In this document: positions 33,298-45,862 of the stretch, in pieces | How positions within the stretch are numbered: position 1 is the first letter of the stretch | How the letters are laid out: each line of letters begins with the position of its first letter | DNA from: Astropecten irregularis | Lineage: Eukaryota; Echinodermata; Asteroidea; Paxillosida; Astropectinidae | Assembly (NCBI GenBank): GCA_963971285.1 | Contig: OZ020251.1 | Coordinates: 6,262,001 to 6,326,000, forward strand | Length of the DNA stretch: 64,000 nucleotides | Reading direction: 5' to 3' | Notes under the pieces: model-generated | What the model was told of the DNA's origin: nothing | The model's database searches: none | The model's input: only the letters and a program-made list of their open reading frames with translations | Position numbers and translations under genes: made by a program

Positions 33298-33409
33298 CTC
33301 ATTACACGCTGTACTTACAAACTTACAAACTACTTAATGGAGATAATTTATCTCCATTTTGCCTTTCAATTGCATAATCGATTTTTTGGTATCATAACTT
33401 TATCTTCAG

Positions 33410-33568
33410 GTGTTTGATGGCAACGTCGATAATGGTATTACCCCTATCACAAACATGTTTCATCAGAGCATCATTTTTGTTGTTGTGCGTTTAGAGCCAG
33501 TTGAGTGGGTGAAATATGCTGCCATGCGACTGGAGCTGCTTGGGTGTTCCATCACTAACATGGAATAA
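33410..33568 (+). pseudogene. Gene 2 F5/8 last exon
   Basis: VFDGNVDNGITPITNMFHQS, then VRLEPVEWVKYAAMRLELLG, closing Cys and SITNME before TAA. Same 159 bp as genes 1 and 4. Confidence 0.8.
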
Positions 33569-34059
33569 ATTGCCAGAGACGTCAAGAAACAAATAATTGC
33601 AAAATTTGTCTACCAGACGCGAATTAAGGCTTGGAAAAATATTCTTAACATTCTTTACTGAAATATTAAATACAGTCAATTAATTGTTGTATCAGTGCAT
33701 TCACTTTAATTCGAACGCGTTATTATTTTAACGTTTGGTCAACATATTAGATGGTGATATAATTATATTCTGTCTCGTGGTCTTTTTAATAGGAGAGGCG
33801 CACAAATGCGCGACGTACTATCCAAATAGCTACCAGTGTCCAGATCCCATATCAACCAATGAACTATAAAGAAACTATAACTAAACTATAATACTTTTAA
33901 TGTACCACGTCGAGCCACGGAAGTCATATTAAAAAAGAATATTGACTCCCAATACTTCCCATAAACCAACATTGTCACTGAAACCACAGGTATCTATCTT
34001 GGAGGGCCAAAAACAAAGGTAACACAAAAACACGCTCACCATTGTTAGTTAAATCCGTC
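33569..34059. other. Intergenic downstream of gene 2
   Basis: No gene or clear repeat. Confidence 0.4.
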
Positions 34060-36050
34060 TGGAAACAATAGTTACTGCATTGTATCTGGCACGGTAAAAT
34101 GGCCGCTGGTGGCTTTAGCTGATACAAAAGCGTTGCAGGTCAAGACTTTTCCATATGACGTCCGTGCGTGCAACACATTGAACCAAAGCATTATTTTGTG
34201 CATCTGTATAAAGATTCTGCAAGGATTATAAGAAATGTAAATAATTATAAGGTAATCTACATTGATTTTTCGCACTTTTGAACCAAAATTAAAAACAAGC
34301 TCCTTTACATTTAATGTACTTATTGTGAATTGTATAAAATGTAAATTGTAAACAATTGTTTGAGTTGTAGCTCCTTTGGGCACATACCCTCTCGCTAATA
34401 TCAGAACTGTATGACATTGTGTACACAATTGCCAAGAAATAGGTGCATAGGTCTATGGGGTTGTCGTCGTTTTGTAGTATCCAATGGAATAAATATTGAT
34501 ATGGTCATTATAACGCTTAATGTCAAAAGTGTCTATACTGTTCATTTGGGTAATTATTATTCTCACACCAGAGCCTATTACCATTATTCTTTAACGCAAT
34601 ACATATAATACCTTTGGTGGGCGGGCGATTGTGCTTTTGGTTTGATGTGTAGGTTGAATGGTGAGTCAGTCATTTGGTCTGTCAGTCGGTGGTTGGGTCT
34701 GTCTGTTTGTGGATGGATCCTTTCTGTTGGTCGGTCTCTCTGTTGGATTGTTGGTTGTTTGCTTGATTGAAATATTTGATAAATTTATAAATACTTGATG
34801 TGGTGGTCGCTTTTTGAAGTTCATGCAGTTTAACTCTATTATATCTTATATAAGTGCATAATCAGTTTGCCTTTGCTGTTGCTTCACTATATAATTGTAT
34901 GATAGAGATAATTATATTCAGACTATGGGTGTTGGAGTCAGCGTTGCCACTGCTGGAAAAACAGCGATATTACTTAAACTCAAGTCACCTCAATTATAAT
35001 TTATAATCAATGAAATCAAAAACAATCAAGAGTTTACATAGAAGACTTTGGTTATTTATTTTGATAATTCCATTAAAAAATAATTAAAAAAATAATTACA
35101 TAATGCAGAGGCTACATTGTTCGCGGTAACGCCGCTTTGATCGTTTGGATTTGGGTTATGATTAATGTGATTATTACATGGATGGTTACGATATGCTTAT
35201 GAGTAATTGTTATTCACATTGATCCGAATGATTCAAGTGATGAAACGGAATGATTAAAGATACAAACCAGCTGCTCAGTCTGATGTCTGACTCCAGTGTC
35301 ACTTTTGTATTTCTCTGGTTTCGTGTGGCCTCAGCGTTTTTTCTTTGAAAGATACCTTTTCGCGGTTATCTGGCGTTATTATCAACAGGAACATAAACAA
35401 AAATTTATTTAATAGTCTTGGTTCCGATTGCTTGCACATGAAGTGTTGCATTCTTGGTGTTCAGCAAAAAAAAAAACCAGGAAATATGTATCATTTTTTA
35501 TTTCACAGAATCATCGGGAGACACCATGAACAAATTGAAAAGCCGAGGCATTCATTTTAGACGTAGTTATTGTGAATACCGATTAATGCAATAATCGTGC
35601 GCTGCACGCATCTGGCAGTTCATTGCATTCTGTGCCCGATCGGTGTCAATGTCATACTGCGTAATTCGCGCTACTCACGGAGTAATTCGGTCACTGCTAA
35701 TAATACTAATAAAGCATGAAGAAAAATCGCCTAAAAACTGCACGCTGCAATGAAGTAAAAACAAAATTCTACATATACCTGATGCAATTTCGATGAAACC
35801 CAATAGCCGCCGAACGAGCTATAGTCTTTTTAATGATTTCACGATCGCGTGAGGTAGGCCTATTGTTAAAATTCAATGCACATACTGTTTCATCAGTCGG
35901 CAAGGCAAGGTGTTGTGTATGAGCAATCAAGGCCAGGCGCCGCTGGGAGATAAGAGCTCCGGAACGGACTGGCTTCCTGTCTCCATTAAGCAATATCAGT
36001 GGAGCCCATCTAACGCGGTCTCTATGGAGCTTGGCAAATCGAGGAAGTAA
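34060..36050. repeat. Diverged fourth copy of the duplicated intergenic block
   Basis: Order of landmarks matches units 1-3: GGGCACATACCCTCTCGC (34377), GTCTATGGGGTTGTCGTCG (34452), GTGTCTATACTGTTCATTTG (34530), a short TTGGTCGG-like region (34640-34760), CAGCTGCTCAGTCTGATGTC (35268) and CCGGAACGGACTGGCTTCC (35956). The hairpin seen in units 1-3 is absent; only its left arm can be followed. Confidence 0.6.
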
Positions 36051-37661
36051 TTAATATTGCATTATATTGCCCGCATAAGCGGACTGATCATGACCTTTTC
36101 CAACGTTGCAATTATTGCGTTGAATTATAAAACCGTCTGTAAACTGGTTATTTTCTCCCTGAAAATAATAATTATACCCGATTTCAAATTAATTTTCCTT
36201 TTTATTTCAATAATTGTTTTGTTCCGATCGATTACATGATTGTTGAAACAGAAATGCGAGCTCCCTCGTGAGTCCGCAGGGTAAGTTACTGCGAAAAAGA
36301 AGATTCATAAAGTATAGTCCTCAGCAGAGTGCTGCAAACATTTGAGTAATTGCATTTTATATAATGTGTATTGTCTGTATAGAGTTCTACCGGTACAGCA
36401 CGGTCATACCACTGGCACAACACCGGCACAGATCAGGTACAGCACGGCCACGGCACAGATCGGGTATAAAACCGGCCCAAATAGGGCGGCACAGCACAGA
36501 CACAGATCTGGCACAAATAGATTGCTGTAATTTGCTCAACATTGACATTAACACATTGATTAATGGTGTGTTTATATGCAGGCCAAATGTGAATAAATCG
36601 ATTTTTTTAAGTAGTCAAAAAACGGGTGCCGCACTCCCCGATGTCAGGCCAAATAGTGTCCGCTGCCAAGTGGTGACTGACCACAGCCCCTACGTGTGCA
36701 CGTACGTAATGGTGCAATGACTTCATGCGTGCTCTAGGCCGCGTACACGTATGTCGGTATTGCACAGGTGCAAGGTATAATTTATGATTCTCCTTTCTGA
36801 TTTTGCTTTTGTTTTTCTTTCCTTGAAGTTTTGCATGGAGTTGTTATAAACAAAACGTTTTTTGCAGGATGTAATTTCTTGATCTTTAAGATGAACAGTT
36901 TTTGACGTCAGGAATGGATGAACTTAATTGGACAATAGCCTGGGAAGTTATTACCATACTTATAAACTTGTATATTTGTTCGCAAAATATCGCACACTTC
37001 GCTGGTTGCCACTCTTGACACTCGCAAAAGGAGGACGGGGACACTGCAGTAATGGCGGATGGTACGTCACGCTGATGCCATACCGTTTAATTCGTGCAGC
37101 TCAAAAAGGATGCATGTTGCAGCTAATAATAAATATAAGCTATAAGAATAATTGCCTGAACAAACTGATAGCTGCTGGTTTCAAGGAAAAACCTAGAAAA
37201 AAAAAATTATTTTAGGTGTTTTATTCCGATAGAAACCCTAGCAGCCTCCCTCTTTCTCCGTAAAAATTTTCAATTTACCCCCCTGCTTGCGTCATTTATT
37301 AGAAGCAACACAAAGCTCTTTAATACACCGGTACAGAGGGTCATTGTGTGTGTGTAGGTACAATAGACCAGGCACAGTACGAAGGTGGGAGCTGTGGAGC
37401 CAACTCGCTTCCTGTCTCCGTGAAGCAAGGAGCTTCATCTAATCTCGTTTAATTAAAACGCAGCAAAACAGGAAGGCCAATTATTACTCGCATGAGTGGA
37501 CCATTCCTGACCTCTTCCAGCGCCGTATATAGAATAAATGACTCCGCCCATAAATTATTTTTCAACTAATCAGGAGAGTTGCCAGATCAGTCAGTGTAGG
37601 TGATGAGAGCTGTCATCAGACCTTCAGGTGCGTGCGATTTCTGCTCACTCTGCGAGGAGTA
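36051..37661. other. Upstream region of gene 3
   Basis: No gene seen. 36400-36520 has an imperfect recurring GGCACAGATC-type word. 37370-37450 carries one diverged 180 bp upstream subrepeat (GCTTCCTGTCTCCGTGAAGC). Clear CCAAT-CRE pairing as in gene 1 is not kept. Confidence 0.4.
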
Positions 37662-37707
37662 ATGGAGGGAGCGGTAGCCTACGCTGTGCTGGTATCAACA
37701 CTTACAG
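37662..37707 (+). CDS. Gene 3 exon 1: signal-peptide exon
   Basis: MEGAVAYAVLVSTLT plus one base, donor GTAAGC, identical in length and phase to gene 1 exon 1. Confidence 0.75.
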
Positions 37708-40700
37708 GTAAGCGTACGGACATTTTTGCCTGATGTATCACACACGTACAATGACTAACTGGTCAACTTTTCCTACATAATGTAGATACATATATATTAT
37801 ATTTAAGAAGATCTGCGTTTTCATGCAGTTGATGAAGTAATTCACCTCCTTTGGAAACCTGATTAACCAACGAAATACTCAAGCGAAATAATTCAATCGA
37901 TTATAAGGTCGAAAAGTCATGTTATGTTATGTGGAATGCGGATTTAAAATATACGTCGTAGGTAGCGTACGTATCTATGCATTTGAAATCCAGTGATCGA
38001 TTATCATGGAAACATGGCTTTCTGTGTGAATATACGGCCAACGTATCAACAGGCAGAATTCACCTTTATTGTATCGTTGATGGACATGTAGATCAACAGG
38101 AATGTGACGTGCATTTTATGACCCACAGCCATTATGGGTCTGAATTTTATGTAGCCGAAATGCGAGATAAGTCAACACAGAGTGCACTGTTTTCAATATT
38201 ATTCCCTATTTAATTCCGTCTTTGAAATGTTAATCCCGATATCGTACTTCATGTAAATTTAAAATAGGGTCGAATTTGATGTTATAACTTTGCAACTAAT
38301 ATCCGGTTGTGATGTAAGTTCCGCTTCCCACGAAACATCATAATGAAAGGGGAGCTAAGATTGTAGTATCATTCAGTAAAAGTTCCGCGACGTCCAACTA
38401 TGCTTCAAAAGATATTAGTCGTTAAACGTAATGTTTAGGGAAAGTTCTTCCATGAATTGTTGTGCTTTTAATGATTGATGATTGGATCCTGTTTCCGACA
38501 AATTTTTGCAGTTTGCTGTTGTTCTAAGACGGTTTCCAATGTTTCCGATTCAATATTTTCTGGTACGGAGCCCCTAAGGGGAAGGGCCAAAAAATTTGAA
38601 ATATCTCGAAATAATAATTTCGTTTTCACAAAAAAACTATTTCTTTCCCTCGAAATACTAATTAATTCTCTCGAAACAATTTCGTTCCTTCAAAGTATTA
38701 TTCAATTCCCTCGAAACCATTTCGTTCCCTTGAAATATCAATTCGAAGGAAACAAAATAAACACTACTTGGTTCCCTCTAAATTAGTTCGTTTCCTCGAA
38801 ATTCTATTTCATTACCTAGAAATGAAACGGAATAAATCATTTCGAGGTAACGGAATCATTTTCATTTTGTTACCTCGAAATGATATTTCGTTCCCCTGAA
38901 TTGGATTTGCTTGTATGGAGCTTTTAGGAATCGATTGTCTTTTTTGATATGACATCTTTGGAAATTGTGGCAATACCGAGCGCATTTCGAGGGACAGATG
39001 ACAAAAATCTGGAAATAAGGGTTATATTATTAAAACTTTCGTATCATTTTTAATAGCCTCAATTTCGTATTTTATGTTCACTCTCGTTGATTATGTTCGC
39101 CATATTTGCCTGTCTTACAGGCCATCGCCAGATGATTATACATTCAAGACAGAAATAACTTAGAAGGGGGTTTATATCATGTCCCTCTTTATGCCCTGGT
39201 ATTACGGGGTAAATCTGTGAATACTACTCTTTAGCGATCCTGTACCGTGTTTTTAACTAACACATTGGGTCTGTTTGTTTAACGCAAGGGATCCAACATC
39301 TGCGTATCCACGTATATGCAGGGTACGTTCAAATGGGATGCCGACCAGCAGGATTCGTGATCTTGTGTGTTAAAAAAACAGGCCCTTTGTCGTTTGCACC
39401 ATCAACTAAACCAGGTATTTATTTCCATTTTTATCTGCCAGTGTTGGCATCCTGTCATCAAGTCTGTTTCATCGGATCGGAGTACGACCAACGATCTGGT
39501 GAACCACCACGTTGGTTCCTACCGTACAAAGATCCCTGCAAATGCACTGCCATACGTCTCGGTGGGATGAACATCCCTGCGCCTGCGTACCTCAAGGGGG
39601 CACCCTACTACCTGGATGGGCTTTTCCTAAGTGAGGATTCAAAGGAAATACAAGCAACCTTCGATTGCCCTACTGTTCCACCTGCAGGTATCATTGGTTT
39701 CCATGTCGGATTTCATGAAAGGTTGAATGAGACGTTTGAGAGTTTAAATTTAAAAACAATCAATTTCCCCCTGCTCTTCAATTATTGCATTGGTTACGTT
39801 TGGAATGACCAATTTAGTTTAAGATTATATGGCTCACATTTAAATGGCTCCATGGCACTTCCCCTGAATAGCAATATACCCAATATACCCCTATAAGGTA
39901 TTTACGTTAAGGCTAACCTGACTCCATTTCATATGTTGCACTAAACGTTAAAACCAAATGGGGGATCGGTCATTCGTTCATGCAGGTCCATTATTTTGGA
40001 ATAAAGTGCCATTAGACTTTCGGGAAACTCATAGTAAAGTAAAGAGTCATCGCTTGATTTTTTTCGTACAAGTAGTATGTTCTGCTGTTTACATGTATAG
40101 TTCGACAAGCACTGTTCCTTTCCACTTTTCAAGCACTTTCAACATGTTTGTGGATATTGCACAATCCAGGAAAAATGAAATTTAGATTTATCGATGGATA
40201 AATTTAACAATATATGACACTCATTTGAAAAGCCTAGTTCCTCAAAGCAAAGCAAAGCAAAGTTATCAAAAAGTCGTTTGCACAATGATAGTTGAGTTTC
40301 AAAGAAAGAATAACATTAATCAAAGTATATTCCTGTCCTTTCAATTATAGTGATGCCTCAGTCAGGAAAATTGAGTAAGGGGTAACTGAGAAATCCTGCC
40401 TTGGAAGATGGATTAAACTTCCATGCGTTTGTTAAAGAAACGTACAACTTTCATTTAAATCGTTCAGCATTGACGATCAGACATACATAAATTAACTGTC
40501 CCCACATGCTTTAAGAATATTTCATGAATACCAGTGCTCGCCGCCGCCTTCTCACTTTTCAGACTGTTCACCGCAGCCCTAGTTTCCAGGAACGTAGGTG
40601 GATCACAGCCGATCGGTGGGTCAGCATCCAATGGTGAATCCGAGATATTCAGAAGCACATTTTACCAGAATGATGAATGTTTTTATCTTTAAAGAAAATC

Positions 40701-43571
40701 TGATCCACTTCATTCGAAGGGAAGTTAAACCCAAACAGGGGCCGTGCAGTTAACAATCATGTTATTTTGACAGTTTATAACAGCAAAGGAGCTAAGTGCG
40801 TCACCTTAATGGTACAATTGGTACATTTTGGCACTAAAGTTGGTCCTATTTGGCCTTGGAAGCGGTTATCTAGATATGCTTCATTAACAAAATAAAATGA
40901 CGGTTTAAATACGTCGAGCATGGCATCCCAAAACCGTGCCAACGACTTGAAATGAGACAATATCATATTTCAAGCCAGACACCCCTTTTTTACAGCGGAG
41001 CAGCCATTTCGATACATTTTACTACCGACATACTAAGAGGAGTCAAATCTATTATTCAGAGCCAGTATTTTGTGGCAATGCCCTCAAGAACATGCAACCA
41101 AGCAGATTGTCACTGGTGGATTCTTATTCTTATTATTATGCATCTTTTAAAGGGTAATCACACAATGTGGGGCCCGTAAAATGACATACCACATCCCATG
41201 CTATTTAAGATTCTTTGGCTTTAAATTTGCCATTGTTTCGTTTTAGAAGCCGAGGGATGTTTAAGGGAAAGGTGGTCAGTTTTGTACATACAAAATTAAT
41301 ATTAATGAAAAATACCGAATTATTACAATGGAAATTCTGTTTTGTATTTTTTTTGTATTATCCCAAAACATGCTTGACGTTTGATTAACAAGCTTTTTCC
41401 TTTAAGTGGTTGTACCTTTTGTTTTTTATTTAAAGTTTATTTTAAGGTCTTAGAAAATCCCTCGTCGTCAACTCATCTGCGCCGAATAAATTACAAAGCC
41501 TACATTTATTGAACGTATTTTGTGGTGATCCATCCAGAAGTTATGTGTTCAGGTCCGGTCCATTTGGGCCTTGAAGACGACACCATCCCTGATGAGCGTT
41601 TGACTGCATCAAGTAACCAGGAGGACCAACCTGCATCACACTGTCGTCTGAACCACGACAGCTGCTGGGGAACATGGAAGTGGGTACCGAATATAACCCC
41701 TCCTTTGCAGTTGATAATTATCAATGTGTTACATTGAATTGTCCATATGAAAATCGGTAGATCCAATAAAAATGTATTACTTCAATATTCAAAATTGATG
41801 CGTTATTGAAATTTTATTTGACCTGGATAAACCTAATATATTGCATAGACTTGTTCATAACAATGGTTTGAGTTCTACATGCTGTAAGTGTTCCATAATT
41901 GTCATCTGATGACGCCTCAGTGCTGTGGATAAATTCATCTGGGAATTTCTGCTGGTTTCCACAGGATAATCATTTGTGATATACTCAAGTAACACTCATG
42001 TATTATACATACATTTATAGAGATGGCGAGAAATAATTCGAGGTTCTGTCGATTGCACCATTGCCTTTATGCTTGCATGACTGTATGTTATTAACGCATA
42101 GTGTAAAATGTATCACCCAATATGTTACTATTCTCATTCATTCATTTTGAGATAACAGAGCTGGATGACCCATTACTCGCAAGTAAGGGCGTCCAATAAC
42201 TGATAAAAAACACGCGTCGGTTTCCGGTCAATTACATCCATATTGTCTCAGAAAATGCATTTCTTTCTGTAAAGGTATCGAACCCAATGACATTTTGTTT
42301 TGTTTCGTTCTTAATTTAAAATATCTTTCTCAGTAAATATGAGATAACACATTTTTGACCTAATAAATACCACAGCGAGATACTCACTAGTGTCCGCGAG
42401 GCAATAATAAACAAAAATTGGCGGAGTGCCAAGAGCCATATTGCTGGCCGCAATATTTATAATAAGAGGATTCGGAAATATCAATTATGGCATGGCATGA
42501 GATAATAGGCAATATGCGGCCATGATCAGAAGAGATGAAGGGCTTCAAGAAATAGAAAATAATTAATCATCGTGAACAAAGCAGTTATTTGGAGGCTGAA
42601 TGACTGAGTCGTATTAAACCTTTTGATCCATTTTCCTAAAGCACGGTAGACTCCTGGATCCAAGTGGACCTGAATGAACCTACATCGGTGTCTGGTGTTA
42701 TCACACAAGGTGATCCATGGTACTCTTACGTAAAGAAGTACAAGGTGGCATTCAAGAAGGATTACTTCTCCGACTTGGAACATGTGACTGATGCCAACGG
42801 TGACATAAAGGTATGCTTTCAAATCTGTTCGGTCATCAAATCAGGCTTGTTATAGTTTAGTACGTCAACATTATAATTTAATACGTCGAACCTAAGTAAA
42901 CCTAAATAAGTTCTTTTCCTAGAAAAAAATATAATTCATTGGACCCGCAGGTAAAGTGGGCGATAACGCTGCCTGTTACAACACCATGATAAATCTATTG
43001 ACACTATCGCTTACGACCCCCCCCCTCCCCGTTTGTTTTAAATACCTATGTTTGTTTTACATACATTATGTGGACTTTCCTTTGTTCTCATGTCCTGACC
43101 AAATGGACAACTTCATACCATTTTGTATTTGAACTGCACCCATTTTTCATGATGAAATATGGACCGAATATTCCTTGAATGATAAACTTCAATTTGCGAC
43201 GAGATAAAGACACATCGAAAATGTCTCCTGTTTGCATTGTAGTTGGCATCAAAACATTATGTGACGTGTGGGAGTCCACATAACGTCTTGGGGTCCTACA
43301 TTTCGTGGACGTCCTTTGTCATGAGTTCCACAATGTGTATGCTACACAGAAACACACCCAGCCCAACAGACTGCCAGACTGATAGTTAATCAATGTTGCG
43401 ATAATTGCTTACCTTCAGGTGTTTGACGGCAACGTAGAATATGACACTCCTGTCACCAATTGGTTTCCCAAGAGCGTCAGAGCGGTTGCCGTGCGTGTTG
43501 AGCCAGTTGAATGGAACGATAGGGTTGCCATGCGTCTGGAACTGCTTGGATGCAAAGGAGAAAAACGCTAA
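37662..43571 (+). CDS. Gene 3 (type I): secreted protein with Cys-rich domain and F5/8 type C domain
   Basis: Proposed join of 37662-37707, 39442-39687, 41541-41679, 42642-42810 and 43419-43571: 753 bp, 250 residues. Signal peptide (MEGAVAYAVLVSTLTVLAS), the unrecognised Cys-rich domain, then a full F5/8 type C domain from CSGPVHLGLEDD to LELLGC, with the tail KGEKR. All introns obey GT/AG with the same phases as gene 1. The exon 3 donor (GTGGGT) and exon 4 acceptor (CCTAAAG) are the weakest sites. Compared with gene 1, exons 3 and 4 are shorter by 15 and 6 bp in the surface-loop segments and there are extra cysteines (SHC and SCW), which may form a local disulphide. Appears intact. Function inferred as a secreted lectin-like protein. 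Confidence 0.75.
37708..39266. other. Gene 3 intron 1
   Basis: No exon seen. 38597-38905 is made of recurring TTTCGTTCCCTCGAAAT-like words in both orientations, preceded by GGTACGGAGCCCCTAAGG (38561) and followed by a weaker TGTATGGAGCTTTTAGG (38912), probably an old repeat element. Confidence 0.4.
39267..39385. mobile_element. PIF/Harbinger-type miniature element (119 bp), relative of 4629-4754
   Basis: Left end GGGTCTGTTTGTTTAACGC. Right end read inward GGGCCTGTTTTTTTAACACA. Flanks ATT and TTT are a decayed 3 bp duplication at best. It ends 56 bp before exon 2 of gene 3. Confidence 0.65.
39442..39687 (+). CDS. Gene 3 exon 2: Cys-rich domain of unknown family
   Basis: Same 246 bp and 1-1 phase as gene 1 exon 2. 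Starts VLASCHQVCFIGSEYDQRSG and keeps all five cysteines (CKC in place of CEC) and the IRLGGMNIPAPAYLKGAPYY core. Differences cluster near the C-terminal end (SEDSKEIQATFDCPTVPPA). Confidence 0.75.
39688..39944. other. Gene 3 intron 2, first part
   Basis: The frame of exon 2 happens to stay open to 39896, but the donor matches gene 1, so I treat this as intron. Confidence 0.5.
39945..40065 (+). pseudogene. LINE C-terminal fragment
   Basis: GDRSFVHAGPLFWNKVPLDF then RETHSKVKSHRLIFFV matches the GDRAFSxAGPxLWNxLPxxLR terminal block of CR1/Jockey-type non-LTR elements. Only about 35 codons. Confidence 0.6.
40464..40660 (-). pseudogene. LINE reverse-transcriptase N-terminal fragment, antisense
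   Basis: Minus strand reads CDPPTFLETRAAVNSLKSEK then AAASTGIHEIFLKHVGT, matching the PPTxEEVRxAVxxLKSGKAAGxDGI region just before the RT core. Short and dead. Confidence 0.6.
40661..41540. other. Gene 3 intron 2, rest
   Basis: No further feature recognised. Confidence 0.4.
41541..41679 (+). CDS. Gene 3 exon 3: start of F5/8 type C domain
   Basis: CSGPVHLGLEDDTIPDERLT, then ASSNQEDQPASHCRLNHDSC and WGTW. Acceptor CCAGAAG, donor GTGGGT. Fifteen bases shorter than gene 1 exon 3, the same length as gene 4. Confidence 0.8.
41680..42641. other. Gene 3 intron 3
   Basis: No feature recognised. Confidence 0.4.
42642..42810 (+). CDS. Gene 3 exon 4: middle of F5/8 type C domain
   Basis: SWIQVDLNEPTSVSGVITQG then YVKKYKVAFKKDYFSDLEHV; donor GTATGC, exits phase 0. 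Confidence 0.8.
42811..43418. other. Gene 3 intron 4
   Basis: C run near 43017-43029; no other feature. Confidence 0.4.
43419..43571 (+). CDS. Gene 3 exon 5: end of F5/8 type C domain and stop
   Basis: VFDGNVEYDTPVTNWFPKSV then RVEPVEWNDRVAMRLELLGC and KGEKR before TAA at 43569-43571. The tail is unlike the YITRME/SITNME/YITGMD tails of genes 1, 2 and 4. Confidence 0.8.
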   Translation: MFDGNVEYDTPVTNWFPKSVRAVAVRVEPVEWNDRVAMRLELLGCKGEKR

Positions 43572-44459
43572 CAACCTCAATAAACACATTATTGCAAAAT
43601 ATATAAGACACGAAGTTATGCAATAACATGAGGTACATATAATTTTAATAAAATATATGTATATTAATTTACAAGTCGATTAGTGTTGTTTATGTGCATT
43701 AACTTTAATTCACATTTTATCCAATTGAAGCAAAGGAATTAAATTAAGTTCGTATTTCACATAAAAGCAAAATCATCGCATTCAGGTAAATGAGCAATAT
43801 CAATGCATGGATAAAGTATAAAAGTCTGGTTGAGACGACCATCGCGCGACCGATAATAAACACACCACTAACCAGCAACATTACGTTGTTCTTCACCCAT
43901 GACTCCTGCATTCATCTGAAAACTTTGCATATAAACTTTCTGGACATACGTTAAATTGTAATTTGAAAGTAGAATTAGATTTACTGATACTTTGATTTTT
44001 AACTTCATTTTAACATCATTTTCCCTTTTCACTTAAACCCAATATATTCCATGTGTATTTTGGAGCTCCGATAGGTATGTAAATGCAAATGTGTTAATAA
44101 TCGAAAGTTATTTTTGGCGAGGAGACAACATATTTATATTGTTTAATGGAGAAAAAGATTTTGATTTTTAAAGCCGCTCCTGCCCAATTTTCTTTGTTTA
44201 ATTTTCAATGACTTTAAATTCAGTAAGCTCCCTTTGTGGTTATGCGATGATTATATTAATTAAAAAGACGTATCCTCTTTGAGTGATCCCCGTGTACCCT
44301 TCTCAGGATGCAGCATTGCTGCGTGTATGGATGAGACGATCCTTGTAAAACACACACTTGGGAGGCGCTTAAGAGCAAAACCGGAACGATCCAGTCAATA
44401 TACTCGATATGTATTGATTTCAATTGAACTTACTTAGTAGTTCCAGTTTTTGTGTTATG
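43572..44459. other. Intergenic downstream of gene 3
   Basis: No gene seen. Confidence 0.4.
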
Positions 44460-45018
44460 TATTAAAGCTTGTTTATTATTTAAGTTTTTTGTGAAAAGAG
44501 AAAACATTTTGGTCAGGTAAAGACGTCATTTGGAATGAATTACATTGATAATTTCACTTCTTAAAAATGTCGGTTTCAAATGATTTTAAAAGGATCATAG
44601 AAAACGTGTATAATTATAATGTAATCATTAAAAGTATATAATTCATATTGATGGTTTCTTTTACAAGCTCATGATGAAACCATTTTAAGGCTATCTAAAA
44701 CGTATTCCCTTCTCTTACATTTAATATATTGATTGTGTATTGTATTCAAGTATGTTTTGTAGCTTGTGTGGGCACAGACCCTTTCGCGAATAGCCGGCCT
44801 ATGGGATTTCGTGTACAAAATTGCTAAAACAAAAACTGGTTTAGCTGTACGCACAAGTCTATGGGACTGTCGTCATCTTGTGGAATCCAAAGGAATAATT
44901 ATTATCGTGATCGTATTTACTCATAACGTTGATGTGAAACGTGTCTATACTGTACACTTAGGAAATTATTCTTACGCACCAAGTAATTATAAATCCTTCA
45001 TTACCTTAGTTCCTATGT

Positions 45019-45092
45019 GCTTTAGCAATACAGAATTTACTGTGGGTGGTTGATAACCCATACACCCAAAGTAAATTCTGTATTGCTAAAGC
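45019..45092. repeat. Hairpin, third copy
   Basis: As 27244-27317, with CTTTAG/CTAAAG base and one stem mismatch (ACTGTGGG against CCCAAAGT). Confidence 0.7.
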
Positions 45093-45862
45093 CTTTCGGA
45101 TTTATGTGTTGGTTGGTCGGTGAGTTGGACATTCGGTCGGTTTGGCATTATCTCGATGGGTCAATCTGTCAGTCGGTCGGTTGGTCGGTTTGTCTCTTTT
45201 TAGATGGATATTTTGGTTGGTCGTATGGTCCGTTGGTTGCTTGGTTGAATGATTTGTTAAATTTGCAAATACTTAAAGTGATGCTGTAGTGGTTTCTGGC
45301 AGTTCAAGCAGTTTAATTCTAAGCCAGTCATTAATATAAATGCACAGTAATTTTGTCTCTATATCACTAATATATGATAGAAATAAATTATAATCAGACT
45401 ATGGGGCGTTGGAGTCAGCGTTGCCACTGCTTGAACAATGATGCGATATTAATGAAACTAAAGTCTTCTCAAAATTTCAGATTAAGAATTTTGAGGAAAT
45501 AAACAATACACGCAATGATATAAAACAATTGTATATAACGCCTTGAAATAATTATCTATTAATACTATGGTTATATATTTTTAAAATACAAAACAAAATG
45601 AGCAACAAATTAATATACAAAGTGCAGAGGCTACACTTCTCGCGGTAAGTCCGCTCTCATTTGGATTTTGGTAAATACAATTTTGATCGAGGTGATTATT
45701 ACATGGATAGTCACGATATGATTATAGAGTAATTGTTGATTTCATTGATCTGTATGATGCAAGTGATGATTCGGAATGATTAAAGGTAGAACCAGCTGCT
45801 CAGTCTGATGTCTGACTCCGATGTCACTCTTTATTGCTCAGGTTATGCATGTCTTCAGCGTC

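Larger units (their letters stand above)
30056..33568 (+). pseudogene. Gene 2 (type II): dead PAN / Thr-rich / F5/8 type C gene
   Basis: Remaining parts: PAN exon 30056-30416, Thr-rich exon from 31110, F5/8 middle exon 32703-32877 and F5/8 last exon 33410-33568. Three faults make it non-functional: a TAA at codon 59 of the PAN exon (30230-30232, where genes 4 and 5 have GAA), loss of the donor after the Thr-rich exon by a deletion that joins it to distant intron sequence near 31370, and absence of the first F5/8 exon. Intron sequence equivalent to gene 4 near 54890 runs on to the equivalent of 58600. The last two exons still read open with good splice sites, so inactivation may be fairly recent, or they may be kept by exchange with neighbours. 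Confidence 0.8.

Noticed and set aside
39688-39896. Extension of gene 3 exon 2 through an open frame of 70 further codons
   Set aside because: The donor at 39688 matches gene 1 in position and phase; the extra frame is not conserved in gene 1.
44766-45289. Open frames rich in W, G and V (also 24597-24833)
   Set aside because: They read through the hairpin and the TTGG/TCGG simple repeat, and frames differ between units by indels.
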